Shown: piece by piece, positions 8,331-16,273 of the stretch | Numbering within the stretch: the first letter of the stretch is position 1 | Layout: each line of letters opens with the position of its first letter | Source of the DNA: JALOLG01 sp963776935 | GTDB lineage: Bacteria; Actinomycetota; Acidimicrobiia; Acidimicrobiales; Ilumatobacteraceae | Assembly (NCBI GenBank): GCA_963776935.1 | Contig: CAVZOP010000002.1 | Span: 248,001 to 312,000, forward strand | Direction: 5' to 3' | Length of the DNA stretch: 64,000 nucleotides | The notes under the pieces: generated by a model | Seen by the model: the letters and a program-made list of their open reading frames with translations, nothing else | Told to the model about the DNA's origin: nothing | Databases searched by the model: none | Translations under genes and position numbers: made by a program

Positions 8331-9314
8331 ATGCTCCACCTCGACGACCGTTGGATCTGGGACTTCTGGCTGATCGACGATGGCCCCGACCACCACGTCT
8401 TCTACCTCCAAGCGCCACGCTCACTCGGCGACCCCGAACTCCGCCACCGGCACGCCACGATCGGACACGCCGTCTCGGGCGATCTCCAGTCATGGGAACA
8501 GCTGCCCGACGCGCTCGGACCCGGCCCAGCCGGCGCCTGGGACGACAACGCGCCGTGGACCGGATCGATCATCCGGGCCGCCGACCGCTGGCAGCTCTGC
8601 TACACCGGCACCAGCTCGCTCGACGGCGGAGTCATCCAGCGGATCGGGATCGCCGAGTCGTACGACCTGATCCACTGGGAGCGGCCCGTCGACCATCCCG
8701 TCATGTCCGCCGACCACCACTGGTATGAGCGGATGGGCGACAGCGACTGGTTCGACGAGGCGTGGCGAGACCCATGGCTCATGACCGACCCGACGACGGG
8801 CGACACGTTGGCGTTCATCTGTGCCCGCACCGCGCACGGTCCCCCCGACGAACGCGGTGCGATCGGCCTCGCCCGCAGCGCAGACCTGCGCCACTGGACG
8901 GTCAACCAACCCGTCTACGCGCCCGGCCTGTTCGCCCAGATGGAGGTACCCCAGGTGCTCGCCTTCGACGGACACTGGTACCTGCTGTTCTGCACCCCCG
9001 ACTGGGCGCACTCGCGTCGCTGGACGCAACAACAGGCTGCGCACACCACCACCTACTTCGTAGTCGGCACCGCACCGACCGGGCCCTTCACGACCGAGCC
9101 GGAGCCCATCGTGGCGTCCTCGGTCGAGACGCACTATGCCGGCAAGCTCCACCATCTCGCCGACCAGCTCGTCTACCTCGCCACGGTGCTGAACGACCGA
9201 GACGGAGAGTTCGTCGGCGCCCTCGACGATCCCTGGCCCGTGACGATCGGGAGGAGCGGGCGACTCATCATCGACGCGCAGTCGCTGACCAACCCGCCAG
9301 CGACAGCCGGATGA
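8331..9314 (+). CDS. Glycoside hydrolase, GH32/GH43-like five-bladed propeller
   Basis: A 327-residue single-domain protein without signal peptide. It keeps the order of the clan GH-J fructan hydrolases: WIWDFWLIDD at the N-terminus in place of WMNDPNG, DNAPWTGSII in place of FSGS, WRDPW (RDP motif, about residue 145) and MEVPQ (the ECP-like acid motif, about residue 204). Repeated propeller strand motifs (ADLRHWTV, YDLIHWERP) support the fold. The N-terminal motif differs from true invertases, so the substrate is uncertain and a GH43-like specificity is possible. The ATG at 8331 is chosen because homology begins there; an in-frame codon at 8238 lies too close to repeat A. Confidence 0.75.
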   Translation: MLHLDDRWIWDFWLIDDGPDHHVFYLQAPRSLGDPELRHRHATIGHAVSGDLQSWEQLPDALGPGPAGAWDDNAPWTGSIIRAADRWQLCYTGTSSLDGGVIQRIGIAESYDLIHWERPVDHPVMSADHHWYERMGDSDWFDEAWRDPWLMTDPTTGDTLAFICARTAHGPPDERGAIGLARSADLRHWTVNQPVYAPGLFAQMEVPQVLAFDGHWYLLFCTPDWAHSRRWTQQQAAHTTTYFVVGTAPTGPFTTEPEPIVASSVETHYAGKLHHLADQLVYLATVLNDRDGEFVGALDDPWPVTIGRSGRLIIDAQSLTNPPATAG

Positions 9315-9919
9315 GACACTGCCAGCAGGCTCCGGTACGCCGCGCTCGATGACAGCGCACAACATCCGGATCTCAGGTCAGCCAACCTTCGGCGAACTAG
9401 AGACCCCTTGCCCGACGCGCCCTAACGACGCGACCTACCGTCCTCGACGCTGCCGGCGCTCGACGCGCCACCAGTATTCGCGAGCGCCGTCCTCGCCCCT
9501 ACCCGGCAATCGGCGTGGTCCACATGCCGGACCGTGAACGGCGTGCACGTCGCCGTCGGCGGCCCGGTCGGGTTTGGACTGGCGGCCGTGATGACGCACT
9601 GATCAGCGTCCTGCGTCGGTCTGTAGCGCCGGACTCCCGGCGAACTCGGATAGTGCGGGGCCGGCTTGACCCGCGGATATCGGACGGTCGCCCTCCGATC
9701 GTTCGGTACGTCGCATCGGGTCGCAGTCGCCGCTCCCGATCGATCCCTGTTTGTGTCAAGAGGCTGGTTCGGGGCGCGCGCGGTTGAGGTGCCGGGCGAG
9801 GGCGCGTAGCGTTGGGTTGGGTCCGGGAGTGACCGCTCCGAAGTGCCGGTGTCAGGGTTCAGCCGGCCACGCTGGATTGCAGAGTCGTCCCTGATTGTCC
9901 TCCCGGGCCTTCGTGGTGG
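9315..9919. other. Intergenic, holds repeat B and IS110 flank
   Basis: About 600 bp without a supportable gene. It contains repeat-family copy B (9613-9688). The stretch from about 9780 to 9919 is probably the transposase-distal end of the IS110 element. No terminal inverted repeats are visible, which is normal for IS110. Confidence 0.45.
9613..9688 (+). repeat. Island intergenic repeat, copy B
   Basis: Contains GTAGCGCCGGACTCCCGGCGA, also found with one change in copy E (hairpin CGCCGG/CCGGCG), then CGGATATCGGACGG. The next gene downstream is the minus-strand IS110 transposase, probably a later insertion. Confidence 0.55.
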
Positions 9920-10935
9920 TCAGCGGCGGGCGTCGGCGATGAGTTGTCGGTAGACGGCGTCGGAGAGCTGTCGCTTGAGTGAGCGCATTGCTTCTTTGCG
10001 GTTGTGTCCCTCGGCTTGTTTGCGGAGGTAGTAGTCGCGCCTTGCGGTGTTGTGGCTGATCTGACCGAGGGCGGCGACGTAGAGGGCGTGGTTGAGTTGG
10101 CGGTTGCCGTCGGGGTTCAGGCGGTGCCGGATGTGGGTGCCGCTGGAGGCGTCGATCGGTGCGGTGCCGTTGTAGCGGGCGTAGTGACCGGCGCTCGGGA
10201 AGCGCCCGATGTCGCCGGTGTAGCCGATCAGGTAAGCGGCCATGATCGGCCCGACGCGGTGTACCTCGGTGATGCTCGAGCCCGACGCGAGAACGGCGGC
10301 GCGGATGCGCTGGTCGAGCTCGACGAGGTCGCGGTCGCAGCGACGAACCTCGACCAGCAGTTGGCGCGCGAATGTCTTGCGTTGCCGGGCGATCTCGTTG
10401 ACGGGCTGGATGCGAGCCAGGATCGCGGCTGCTTGGTCGGCGCGGAGGCGCTTGGGGAAGTGGCCTTCGGTCAGGTAGCACCGCGTGCTGTGGAGTCGGC
10501 ACACGGCACGTGTGCGCGCGGCGACCAGATCGTGATGACGTTTCGCCAGCAGCCGTAACACGGCGACATGGTCCTCGGCCACCATCGGGCGCAGGCCTCG
10601 CTTGCGGCGCGCGACGACGGCCACGGAGCGGGCGTCGTGACGATCCGTCTTCGAGCGTTGCTCGTTGTCCAACAACCGCACCCGTGCTGCCAGCGCGGGT
10701 GGCACATCGACCACCGTCTCACCGACAGCGACCAGTTGCTGAGCGAGCAGGGCTCCGGTGCCGGTGGCGCCCTCGATCGCCCACAGTCGCGGCTGGTAGC
10801 GGCTGGCGATGCAAGCAGCCGGGCGCGTTGGTGTCGGTTGGCGACGAGCGCCAGCTCGTCGCAGATCTGTTCGTGGTCGTCGAGCACGACCGCGGCGTGT
10901 GATCCGCGGTGCGGATCGATCCCGATGATGAACAT
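9920..10935 (-). CDS. IS110-family transposase (DEDD), one frame break
   Basis: The N-terminal DEDD RuvC-like domain starts FIIGIDPHRGSHAAVV; further acids lie in LWAIEGATG and KTDRHDARSVA. The C-terminal Tnp20 domain is seen in VGPIMAAYLIGYTGDIGRFPS and HYARYNGTAPIDASSGTH, with a Ser in the usual serine-nucleophile position. The ATG at 10935 starts at MFIIGID. The reading frame breaks near 10808, where LLA must be joined to ASRYQPRLW. One missing base would give a continuous 338-residue protein, so the element could be intact apart from an assembly error. IS110 elements use a bridge RNA encoded next to the transposase. Confidence 0.85.
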
Positions 10936-11110
10936 CGCGCTTCTGCCTTTCATGTCGTCGGTGGTGGTGCCGCGACGGGCAGTCCTGATGCGGGTGTGAT
11001 GCCCCGGCCCTGTTTCGAGCCACGCCGCGACGAGAACTCGACCAACGGTCCAATCGCTCGGAAGCCAACCTCGACAAGCGAAGCGGCAGGGCATTCGTGA
11101 GACCGTCAGC
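10936..11110 (-). other. Candidate IS110 left end / bridge-RNA region
   Basis: The non-coding stretch immediately upstream of the IS110 transposase start. IS110-group elements encode the target- and donor-specifying bridge RNA in this position. The exact element boundary and RNA ends cannot be fixed from sequence alone, so this is inference from family organisation. Confidence 0.35.
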
Positions 11111-11252
11111 CGAGCTCTCGATACGCTACGAAATCCCGCAACGTCCTTGCCCCACATCCTCGATCAGGGCATTCGGCGCTCTGCCAGGCTCGACTTCCGA
11201 CGCGACTTCGGACTGTGGATTGTCCAACCGCAGACCCGTCGATCTGGACGGG

Positions 11253-11624
11253 TCAGTCCGCCATGGAGACAGCCATGATGGTGAGCGGGGTCGGGCTCAC
11301 GACGTTCGTAATGTGACCCAGGCCGTCCACGTCTTCGAGGAGGGCAAACATGCCGGGCGCGAAGGTCCGTTTGTCTCCGTCGGTTGTCACTATCTCGGCT
11401 TGGCCGTCGAGGACAACCGCGAACTGGCGTCGGGGTGCGGGATGTGGCTTGGTCTCTCGGACCTCGGGAGGTGTCGTCACGAAGATGACGCCCGTGGCCG
11501 CGATCGCTGCGGAAACGAGCAGTGGAGGCACATTCTCGGCGTATGTCGTGCTGGCCTGTGAAACCTCGACCTCCTCGAACATCGAACCTCCGCGACCGTC
11601 GTTGGTGATCTTGATGCAACGCAC
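11253..11624 (-). CDS. Small cupin-domain protein
   Basis: A 123-residue single-domain protein. The cupin core is visible as PHPAPRRQFAVVLDGQAEI, followed by TFAPGMFALLEDVDGLGHIT. In related small cupins this barrel often binds a metal or small ligand, and the first motif here retains His and Gln. The GTG at 11624 (RCIKITNDGRGGSMFEEVEV) matches the usual N-terminus; an in-frame ATG at 11654 would add ten residues. No operon partner is adjacent. The ligand is unknown. Confidence 0.75.
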   Translation of the reverse strand: MRCIKITNDGRGGSMFEEVEVSQASTTYAENVPPLLVSAAIAATGVIFVTTPPEVRETKPHPAPRRQFAVVLDGQAEIVTTDGDKRTFAPGMFALLEDVDGLGHITNVVSPTPLTIMAVSMAD

Positions 11625-11748
11625 CCGCGGAGTCTCATCCCGACCGAGCCCCATGGCAAGCGCCGAACTGCCGTGATGCGCTAGCGATGTTCTGCGCTCG
11701 CGATGGCCGTTGCGCCGTCGCGCCGGACCGGGCATTCGGAGCTGCTCT

Positions 11749-12117
11749 CTACGCCGTGAACTCGGCTGGGTACGCGACGCTCTCGATGATGTCGATGAGT
11801 TCGTCGGGTCGGTAGCCGTGGCGGCGGGCGAACTCGACAAGTTCGCGGGCACGTTGGATGACGGCGCCGCGTTCGGGTGTTGCGGCGACGGAGATGCCGC
11901 GGCCACGTCGGAACTCGAGCAGTCCTTCGTCGCGGAGCAACCGTAGGGAGCGCAGCACGGTGTTGGTGTTGACGCCGAGCACGGCGGCGAGGTCTTTGGC
12001 GGGTGGAAGGCGTTCTCCGGACTTGGCTTCGCCGTCGGCGATGGCGCGGCGGATCTCGGCGGCGACCTGTTCGTAAAGATCGGTGGGGTCGGCTTTGTTG
12101 ACCTTGACAGAAATCAT
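11749..12117 (-). CDS. GntR-family regulator (YtrA-type, short)
   Basis: A 122-residue regulator with an N-terminal winged helix: DLYEQVAAEIRRAIADGEAKSG, then LPPAKDLAAVLGVNTNTVLRSLRLLRDEGLL. A short C-terminal helical tail (AREL..ARRHGYRPDELIDII) replaces the effector domain of long GntR proteins, as in the YtrA subgroup, which usually controls neighbouring transporter or membrane-protein genes. It is divergent from the membrane protein at 12159. A perfect inverted repeat in the 41-bp gap is the likely operator, so autoregulation and control of the neighbour are expected. Confidence 0.88.
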   Translation of the reverse strand: MISVKVNKADPTDLYEQVAAEIRRAIADGEAKSGERLPPAKDLAAVLGVNTNTVLRSLRLLRDEGLLEFRRGRGISVAATPERGAVIQRARELVEFARRHGYRPDELIDIIESVAYPAEFTA

Positions 12118-12120
12118 AGC

Positions 12121-12135
12121 GCTAGTGATACTAGC
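12121..12135. promoter_or_regulatory. Candidate GntR operator
   Basis: A perfect inverted repeat GCTAGT-GAT-ACTAGC sits 3 bp upstream of the gntR start and 23 bp before the divergent GTG. Short palindromes in this position are the usual binding sites of YtrA-type regulators. Confidence 0.65.
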
Positions 12136-12158
12136 ACAATATCGAAAGGGAGTGAGTT

Positions 12159-13145
12159 GTGTCCGTCGCCGCCCCGCCCCGTCCAGATGAACCGGTCGAT
12201 AGCCCCGACGACGATGTCCAGGCTCTGATCGAGGAGGCCAAGAAGCGCGCTCGGCGGCGCAGGCGAACCTGCGGCGCGATCGTCGTTGTCGTGGCTATCG
12301 CCGCGGTCGCGGTGACCGTGGCGTTCAGCGGGTCGGACACCACGCCTGGCGAACGATCTGGGCTAGACCTCCCCGGTGGCGCTGCCGCCACGGTCGCTGA
12401 CGGTGACGAGCTAGTGGCCTCGATGTACGTTTACCACCGGGCCGTAGGTGGGGGCAGCGATACGTGGGTCTACGTGTACGCCGATGGGCGACTGATCTCG
12501 ACGACGCACGGCCACGGCTGGCGCGAGCGGCGCCTCACGCCCGACGCAGTCGAGGTCGTGCGGGCCGACATCATCTCCTCCGGGCTGTTCGACCCAGACC
12601 AGCCGCCGCTCGGCAGCGAGCCGAGCAGGCCGTCTCAGTGTTGCGGTGCGCAGATCCAGGTCCGCAATGGCGACCGGCTCGTCTACCTTCCGCTAATACC
12701 GGGCCGGGAATGGACACCGGACTACCTCCGGCTCATCGAGCGACTGCGGGACCTGCAGTCGTGGCTTCCTACCAGCGCCTGGGCGAACGGCGACGAAAAG
12801 ACCTACGTCCCGGCCCGCTACGCCGTGTGCCCCGTACCCTCGGACCTCGCCGTACTCCCGGCCGCGACGGCCGCACTGCTCGAAACGGCGAACCTCCTGG
12901 CGTGGAACGAAACCACCCGTGAGATCGATCCAGCGGCACACCAGCGCGGCCAGGCGGACGGCTGTTTCGACCTGACGAGGCAACAAGCCCAACGGGTAGT
13001 CGAATCGCTCGCCAGAAACGCCGAGCTCGCGCCCAGTTTCGGGCACCTATTCCTCGCAATTGACGCCACAGGCCCCGAAACGACCGGCATGATGTTCGTC
13101 CCCGTCCTGCCTCACGGAGCCCCGGAATGTGCCTGCTACGGCTGA
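12159..13145 (+). CDS. Single-pass membrane protein controlled with the GntR gene
   Basis: A 328-residue protein with an acidic N-terminus, a basic run (KKRARRRRRT), one membrane helix (about residues 38-57) and an extracytoplasmic domain. That domain has paired cysteines (SQCCGA, near the C-terminus ECAC) and a strand-rich start (DTWVYVYADGRLISTT). The family is not recognised. The start is a GTG at 12159 with AAAGGGAG upstream. The divergent gntR gene and shared operator suggest induction by the GntR ligand. YtrA-type regulators usually flank ABC transporters, which are absent here. Confidence 0.7.
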   Translation: MSVAAPPRPDEPVDSPDDDVQALIEEAKKRARRRRRTCGAIVVVVAIAAVAVTVAFSGSDTTPGERSGLDLPGGAAATVADGDELVASMYVYHRAVGGGSDTWVYVYADGRLISTTHGHGWRERRLTPDAVEVVRADIISSGLFDPDQPPLGSEPSRPSQCCGAQIQVRNGDRLVYLPLIPGREWTPDYLRLIERLRDLQSWLPTSAWANGDEKTYVPARYAVCPVPSDLAVLPAATAALLETANLLAWNETTREIDPAAHQRGQADGCFDLTRQQAQRVVESLARNAELAPSFGHLFLAIDATGPETTGMMFVPVLPHGAPECACYG

Positions 13146-13667
13146 GCCGAGTGCACTCCACGTTCGGGATGCGTCACACGACGGCAGCCGGGCCGGAGCC
13201 ACTGACGCCCGCTGAAGAGCGCACCGAACTGCCGATCTCGCGCTCCTTTGGAGATTCGCGATCAGCGCCGAACCGCGCGCTCAGATTGTCGGCGCAGATC
13301 AGCGACCCGGACGCCGAATCGACGCGATAAGAACGGAGCCTCTGCGGTGGGCGCTCGCCTGTTCCGAACACGTCATGGTGCTCCATCGACTCTTGCCGCG
13401 TCCGAAGACCGGCGATAGCGGACGCGCGTTGGTGGGTTATCCGGACGCGGTACTCGGACACCGCACGACTGGCGCCGGATCGGTCGACGTCGGACGACCG
13501 GCGATGTCACAGTCGCCGAGACGTCACACGCGGCGCGAGCCTCACCTGGTGCTGCACGCAGCTCGGGTCGCGCCTGCTGCGACAGATGGGTATGTGTTGC
13601 CGCGAGAACTGCCCAGTGCCCTCAGCGGCGCGAGGATTGAACTCAGTTGCCCGAGGAGGTACCGCTC
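13146..13667. other. Intergenic, holds repeat C
   Basis: About 520 bp without a supportable gene. Repeat-family copy C lies at 13398-13464, and a second CCGGCGAT motif near 13498 may be a fragment of another copy. Confidence 0.5.
13398..13464 (+). repeat. Island intergenic repeat, copy C
   Basis: Starts GCGTCCGAAGACCGGCGATA and contains GGGTTATCCGGACGCGG. It has the same length as copy A and matches it closely at both ends. The arms GCGTCCG and CGGACGC can pair. The DUF2784 gene starts 204 bp downstream. Confidence 0.65.
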
Positions 13668-14042
13668 GTGCTCTACCGGATCGTCGCTGACATGGTCGTG
13701 GTCGCGCACCTGATGTTCATCGCGTTCGTCGCCGTCGGCGGCCTGCTGGCCTGGCCGTGGCCGCGCCTGCTTTGGCCGCACGTCGCGGTCGTCGCATGGG
13801 CGGCAGCGATCGTGACGGTCGGCTTCACCTGCCCGCTCACACCACTTGAGAAGCACCTGCGCGAACGCGCCGTCCACTCCTCCTACGACGGCGGCTTCAT
13901 CGACCATTACCTCAGCGGTGTCGTCTACCCCGGCCGGTTCACGGTGCTCGCACGGCTGTTGGTGGGAGGACTGATCGTCGCCGGGTACGTCGCACTCCTG
14001 GCACGCAACAGACGTCGCGCGCACTCGGGCGCCACCACGTGA
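13668..14042 (+). CDS. DUF2784 membrane protein
   Basis: A 124-residue protein with about three or four membrane helices. Family motifs are ADMVVVAHLMFIAFVAVGG, CPLTPLEKHLRERA and FIDHYLSGVVYP, which match DUF2784. Its function is not known. The GTG at 13668 has a strong GAGGAGGT seven bases upstream. It lies alone between repeat copies C and D, in the position of a single-gene cassette. Confidence 0.88.
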   Translation: MLYRIVADMVVVAHLMFIAFVAVGGLLAWPWPRLLWPHVAVVAWAAAIVTVGFTCPLTPLEKHLRERAVHSSYDGGFIDHYLSGVVYPGRFTVLARLLVGGLIVAGYVALLARNRRRAHSGATT

Positions 14043-14063
14043 ACGCCAATCGGGGCTCGTGCA

Positions 14064-14132
14064 GCGTCGGGTGAAGGACCCGGCGTTCTCGGGTACCGCC
14101 GGCGGTGTTATCGCGCGTCGTTGTCGGATGCC
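14064..14132 (+). repeat. Island intergenic repeat, copy D
   Basis: Contains GACCCGGCGTTCTCGGGTACC, the palindrome ACCGCCGGCGGT and TTATCGCGCGTCGTTGTCGGA, the last shared with copies E and I. The GNAT gene starts 145 bp downstream. Confidence 0.65.
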
Positions 14133-14276
14133 TTGCCGGCGTCGTTCCGTGCGGCTCGTGCGAAACCGAAGCAGCGGCCTCCTGCCGTGTCGGCGCCCGA
14201 GTACGCTGACCGGCCGGCCACGTTGAGCCCGGCCCCGTCGCTGGGGTGAGCGGGGATCGGCACACTGACCGGCGTG

Positions 14277-14679
14277 ATGGTTGTTCGACGGCGTACCGAC
14301 ATTGATCTTGACGCCCTCGCCCAGGTTGTGGCGCACGTCCGTGCGGCCGACACCTATCCCATCTACCTGCCCGGCGACGATTACCACCGGTTCTTGACGC
14401 GACCCGAACCCCTCGAGGCCTGGGTGTCTGAGTGGGACGCACGTATCTGTGGCCATGTTGCCCTCAACGCACAGCCGTCGCCCGGAGCGATGCACGTTCT
14501 GCACGACGCCGGCATCGTCGGTCCCCTCGGTGCCATCGCCCGGCTGCTGGTCGATCCCGACGCCCGCGGCCGGGGTATTGCTCGAGCGCTGCTACTGACG
14601 GCGGGATCTGCCGCGGTCGCACAGCACCGCGTCCCGGTGTTGGAGTTCGTCGAATCGTCGCACGCCGCCATCGCGCTGA
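14277..14679 (+). pseudogene. GNAT acetyltransferase, 3'-truncated and fused to a kinase remnant
   Basis: N-acetyltransferase of the GNAT fold. The acetyl-CoA-binding motif is clear (ARLLVDPDARGRGIARALL, the RxxGxG/A loop), preceded by GHVALN and followed by VPVLEFVESSHAAIAL. The last beta strand and helix expected after AIALYxxxGW are missing; the frame instead enters unrelated sequence. At that point (about 14680) another frame becomes a histidine-kinase C-terminus. The frame continues to 15287 without a stop, but only the part to about 14679 is GNAT. GTG 14274 and ATG 14277 are both possible starts. Confidence 0.75.
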
Positions 14680-15240
14680 CAGGTCGCACCCGACGTCGCA
14701 CACCTACGCCGGGCGTTGACGGCCGCCGCCAACGATGGTGCCACCCCTCCCCAGACCGACGAGCTGGTCGAAGCCGCCAACCGCATCGCCAGCACCGTCA
14801 GATCGATCGCCCGCGGTGTGCTCCCGTCGGTGCTCACCGACCACGGCCTCGTCGCCGCGGTACGCGCCGACCTTCGGCGCGTCGACGCCGACGTCGTCTT
14901 CGAGGTCGATCCCTCCTTGGGGTCCGGGCGGCTGGCGACCGAAGTGGAGACAGTCGCCTACCTGTGCTGTCAAGCGGTGCTCCGCGACGCCGACCGATCG
15001 TTGGCCAACTCCGTCGCCGTCCGCATCGGACTCGACGGCGACGTCGTCCGAACGGATGCACAACACCGAGGCAGCCAGCGGCGTACCGACTCAACGGGCG
15101 CAACGCTCACCATCGCCCGCGATCGCGTCCTCTCCCTCGGCGGTGTGGCCGCCATCGTCGCTGCCGACGACACCGTCGGCCTACACGCCGAACTGCCCAA
15201 CGCCCCACCCGCCGCCGCATCACCCGATACTCTCGGCTGA
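14680..15240 (+). pseudogene. C-terminal fragment of a sensor histidine kinase
   Basis: The frame reads QVAPDVAHLRRALTAAAND, then IASTVRSIARGVLPSVLTDHGLVAAVRADL and TVAYLCCQAVLRDAD. This is the part of a HisKA_3-type kinase between the dimerisation helix and the ATPase domain. The phosphoacceptor region and a clear G-box are lacking. It has no start of its own and opens right after the truncated GNAT. It is likely a remnant, perhaps of the same two-component system as the LuxR fragment at 7920. Confidence 0.55.
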
Positions 15241-15612
15241 CCACTGCAGGCGTGAGCCCTCGCCCGGACCCGTCACGGCCGCACTGAGCAGGACTCCCCT
15301 CTCGCATGAAATGACGTGGCCTGTCGTTCCTCGGCAGGTGCTGGGCGTTCGAGCCGACTTCCACGCACCTCCCAGGAGTGACAGGGCGACGTCCGTGAAG
15401 GGGGAAAATCGCAGCCTTCCGGTCCAGTCCGACCCGCCCGTAACCGGCGGTCGGGGATACATCCACGCCGTCTCGAGAGCGCGGTAAGCGACACATGGGG
15501 CCGTCTATGCGATCGAACGGATCGCAAGGCGCTTGCGAGAGCAAACGCGCGTCGGGCCGAGAAGCAGCCGCACCGCCGGGTAGCCGGCGGTTGAGGACCC
15601 GGGCGGCCGCGA
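15241..15612. other. Intergenic, holds part of repeat L
   Basis: About 370 bp with no supportable gene. The right part is covered by repeat-family copy L, which continues into the truncated 5'-nucleotidase remnant. Confidence 0.5.
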
Positions 15613-15636
15613 TTACCGGGCGCGGATATCGGACTG
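15549..15636 (+). repeat. Island intergenic repeat, copy L
   Basis: Contains the hairpin ACCGCCGG-GTAG-CCGGCGGT, then GCGATTACCGGGCGCGGATATCGGAC. It truncates the minus-strand 5'-nucleotidase remnant, whose last codons lie within the repeat. Confidence 0.6.
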
Positions 15637-15843
15637 TGAGCAAGCGGAGTCGGGCGGTCGAAGCTGACCGTGGAAATCGTTGAGGGCCAAGATCTGGACC
15701 TCGGTCGTCTTGGCGTTCGTCTCGGCCGGGCCGCCGGGAGGCGGCTTGGCGGACACGACCGGCGCCGCGATCGTCGCGACGACGACCGCCGACGCGAGCA
15801 TGATAAGTATCCGCGGGCGCGCCCGCAGGTTCGAACGATTCAT
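15613..15843 (-). pseudogene. 5'-nucleotidase/metallophosphatase, N-terminal remnant
   Basis: Only 76 residues: a Sec signal peptide (RPRILIMLASAVVVATIAAPVVSA) followed by VQILALNDFHGQL, the first metal-binding motif of the UshA-type 5'-nucleotidases. The remaining roughly 500 residues are absent; the frame ends inside repeat copy L. The gene has evidently been cut by insertion or recombination at the repeat. It is divergent from an ExeM/NucH nuclease, a family often encoded with or fused to 5'-nucleotidase, which supports the identification. Confidence 0.75.
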
Positions 15844-16273
15844 GGCCCCTCCTGTTCAGGTCCTCCGACCCGCCTCAATCCGGCCGGTACCTGGCCACTC
15901 TCCATCGGGTCTTGCCAGTCGGCGGGCGAGGTGACGGATTGGGCCCGACCGTGACCGCTTGGAAGGTCCATGACCGCACCGAACGCGCCGGAACGTCGAG
16001 TAGGCATCCAGGCACTCGTCACCGTCGAGGCTGAACATCACGACGCGGCGTGTCGACGTCGCAGATCCCGCGGGCCAGTCTGCCGCGTTCGCCGTCGGAC
16101 TCGACAGCAAGCCGTCGGACTCGACAGCAAGCCGTTGGGGTCCTGGCCGTCGTGGTCGGGGACGACCCGTCCAACGGGTTGGGCGGGCGCGCCGGCGCGG
16201 TAGGTTGCTGCGAAGCCTTCCCGACCAGTCGGAGGCCCACGGGGAAGTCACGGGGACCACCAAGGAGCGGAAC
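15844..16273. other. Divergent intergenic with a 20-bp tandem duplication
   Basis: About 430 bp between the 5'-nucleotidase remnant and the nuclease gene. GCCGTCGGACTCGACAGCAA occurs twice in tandem (16091-16130). No gene is supportable. The nuclease promoter should lie here. Confidence 0.5.
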
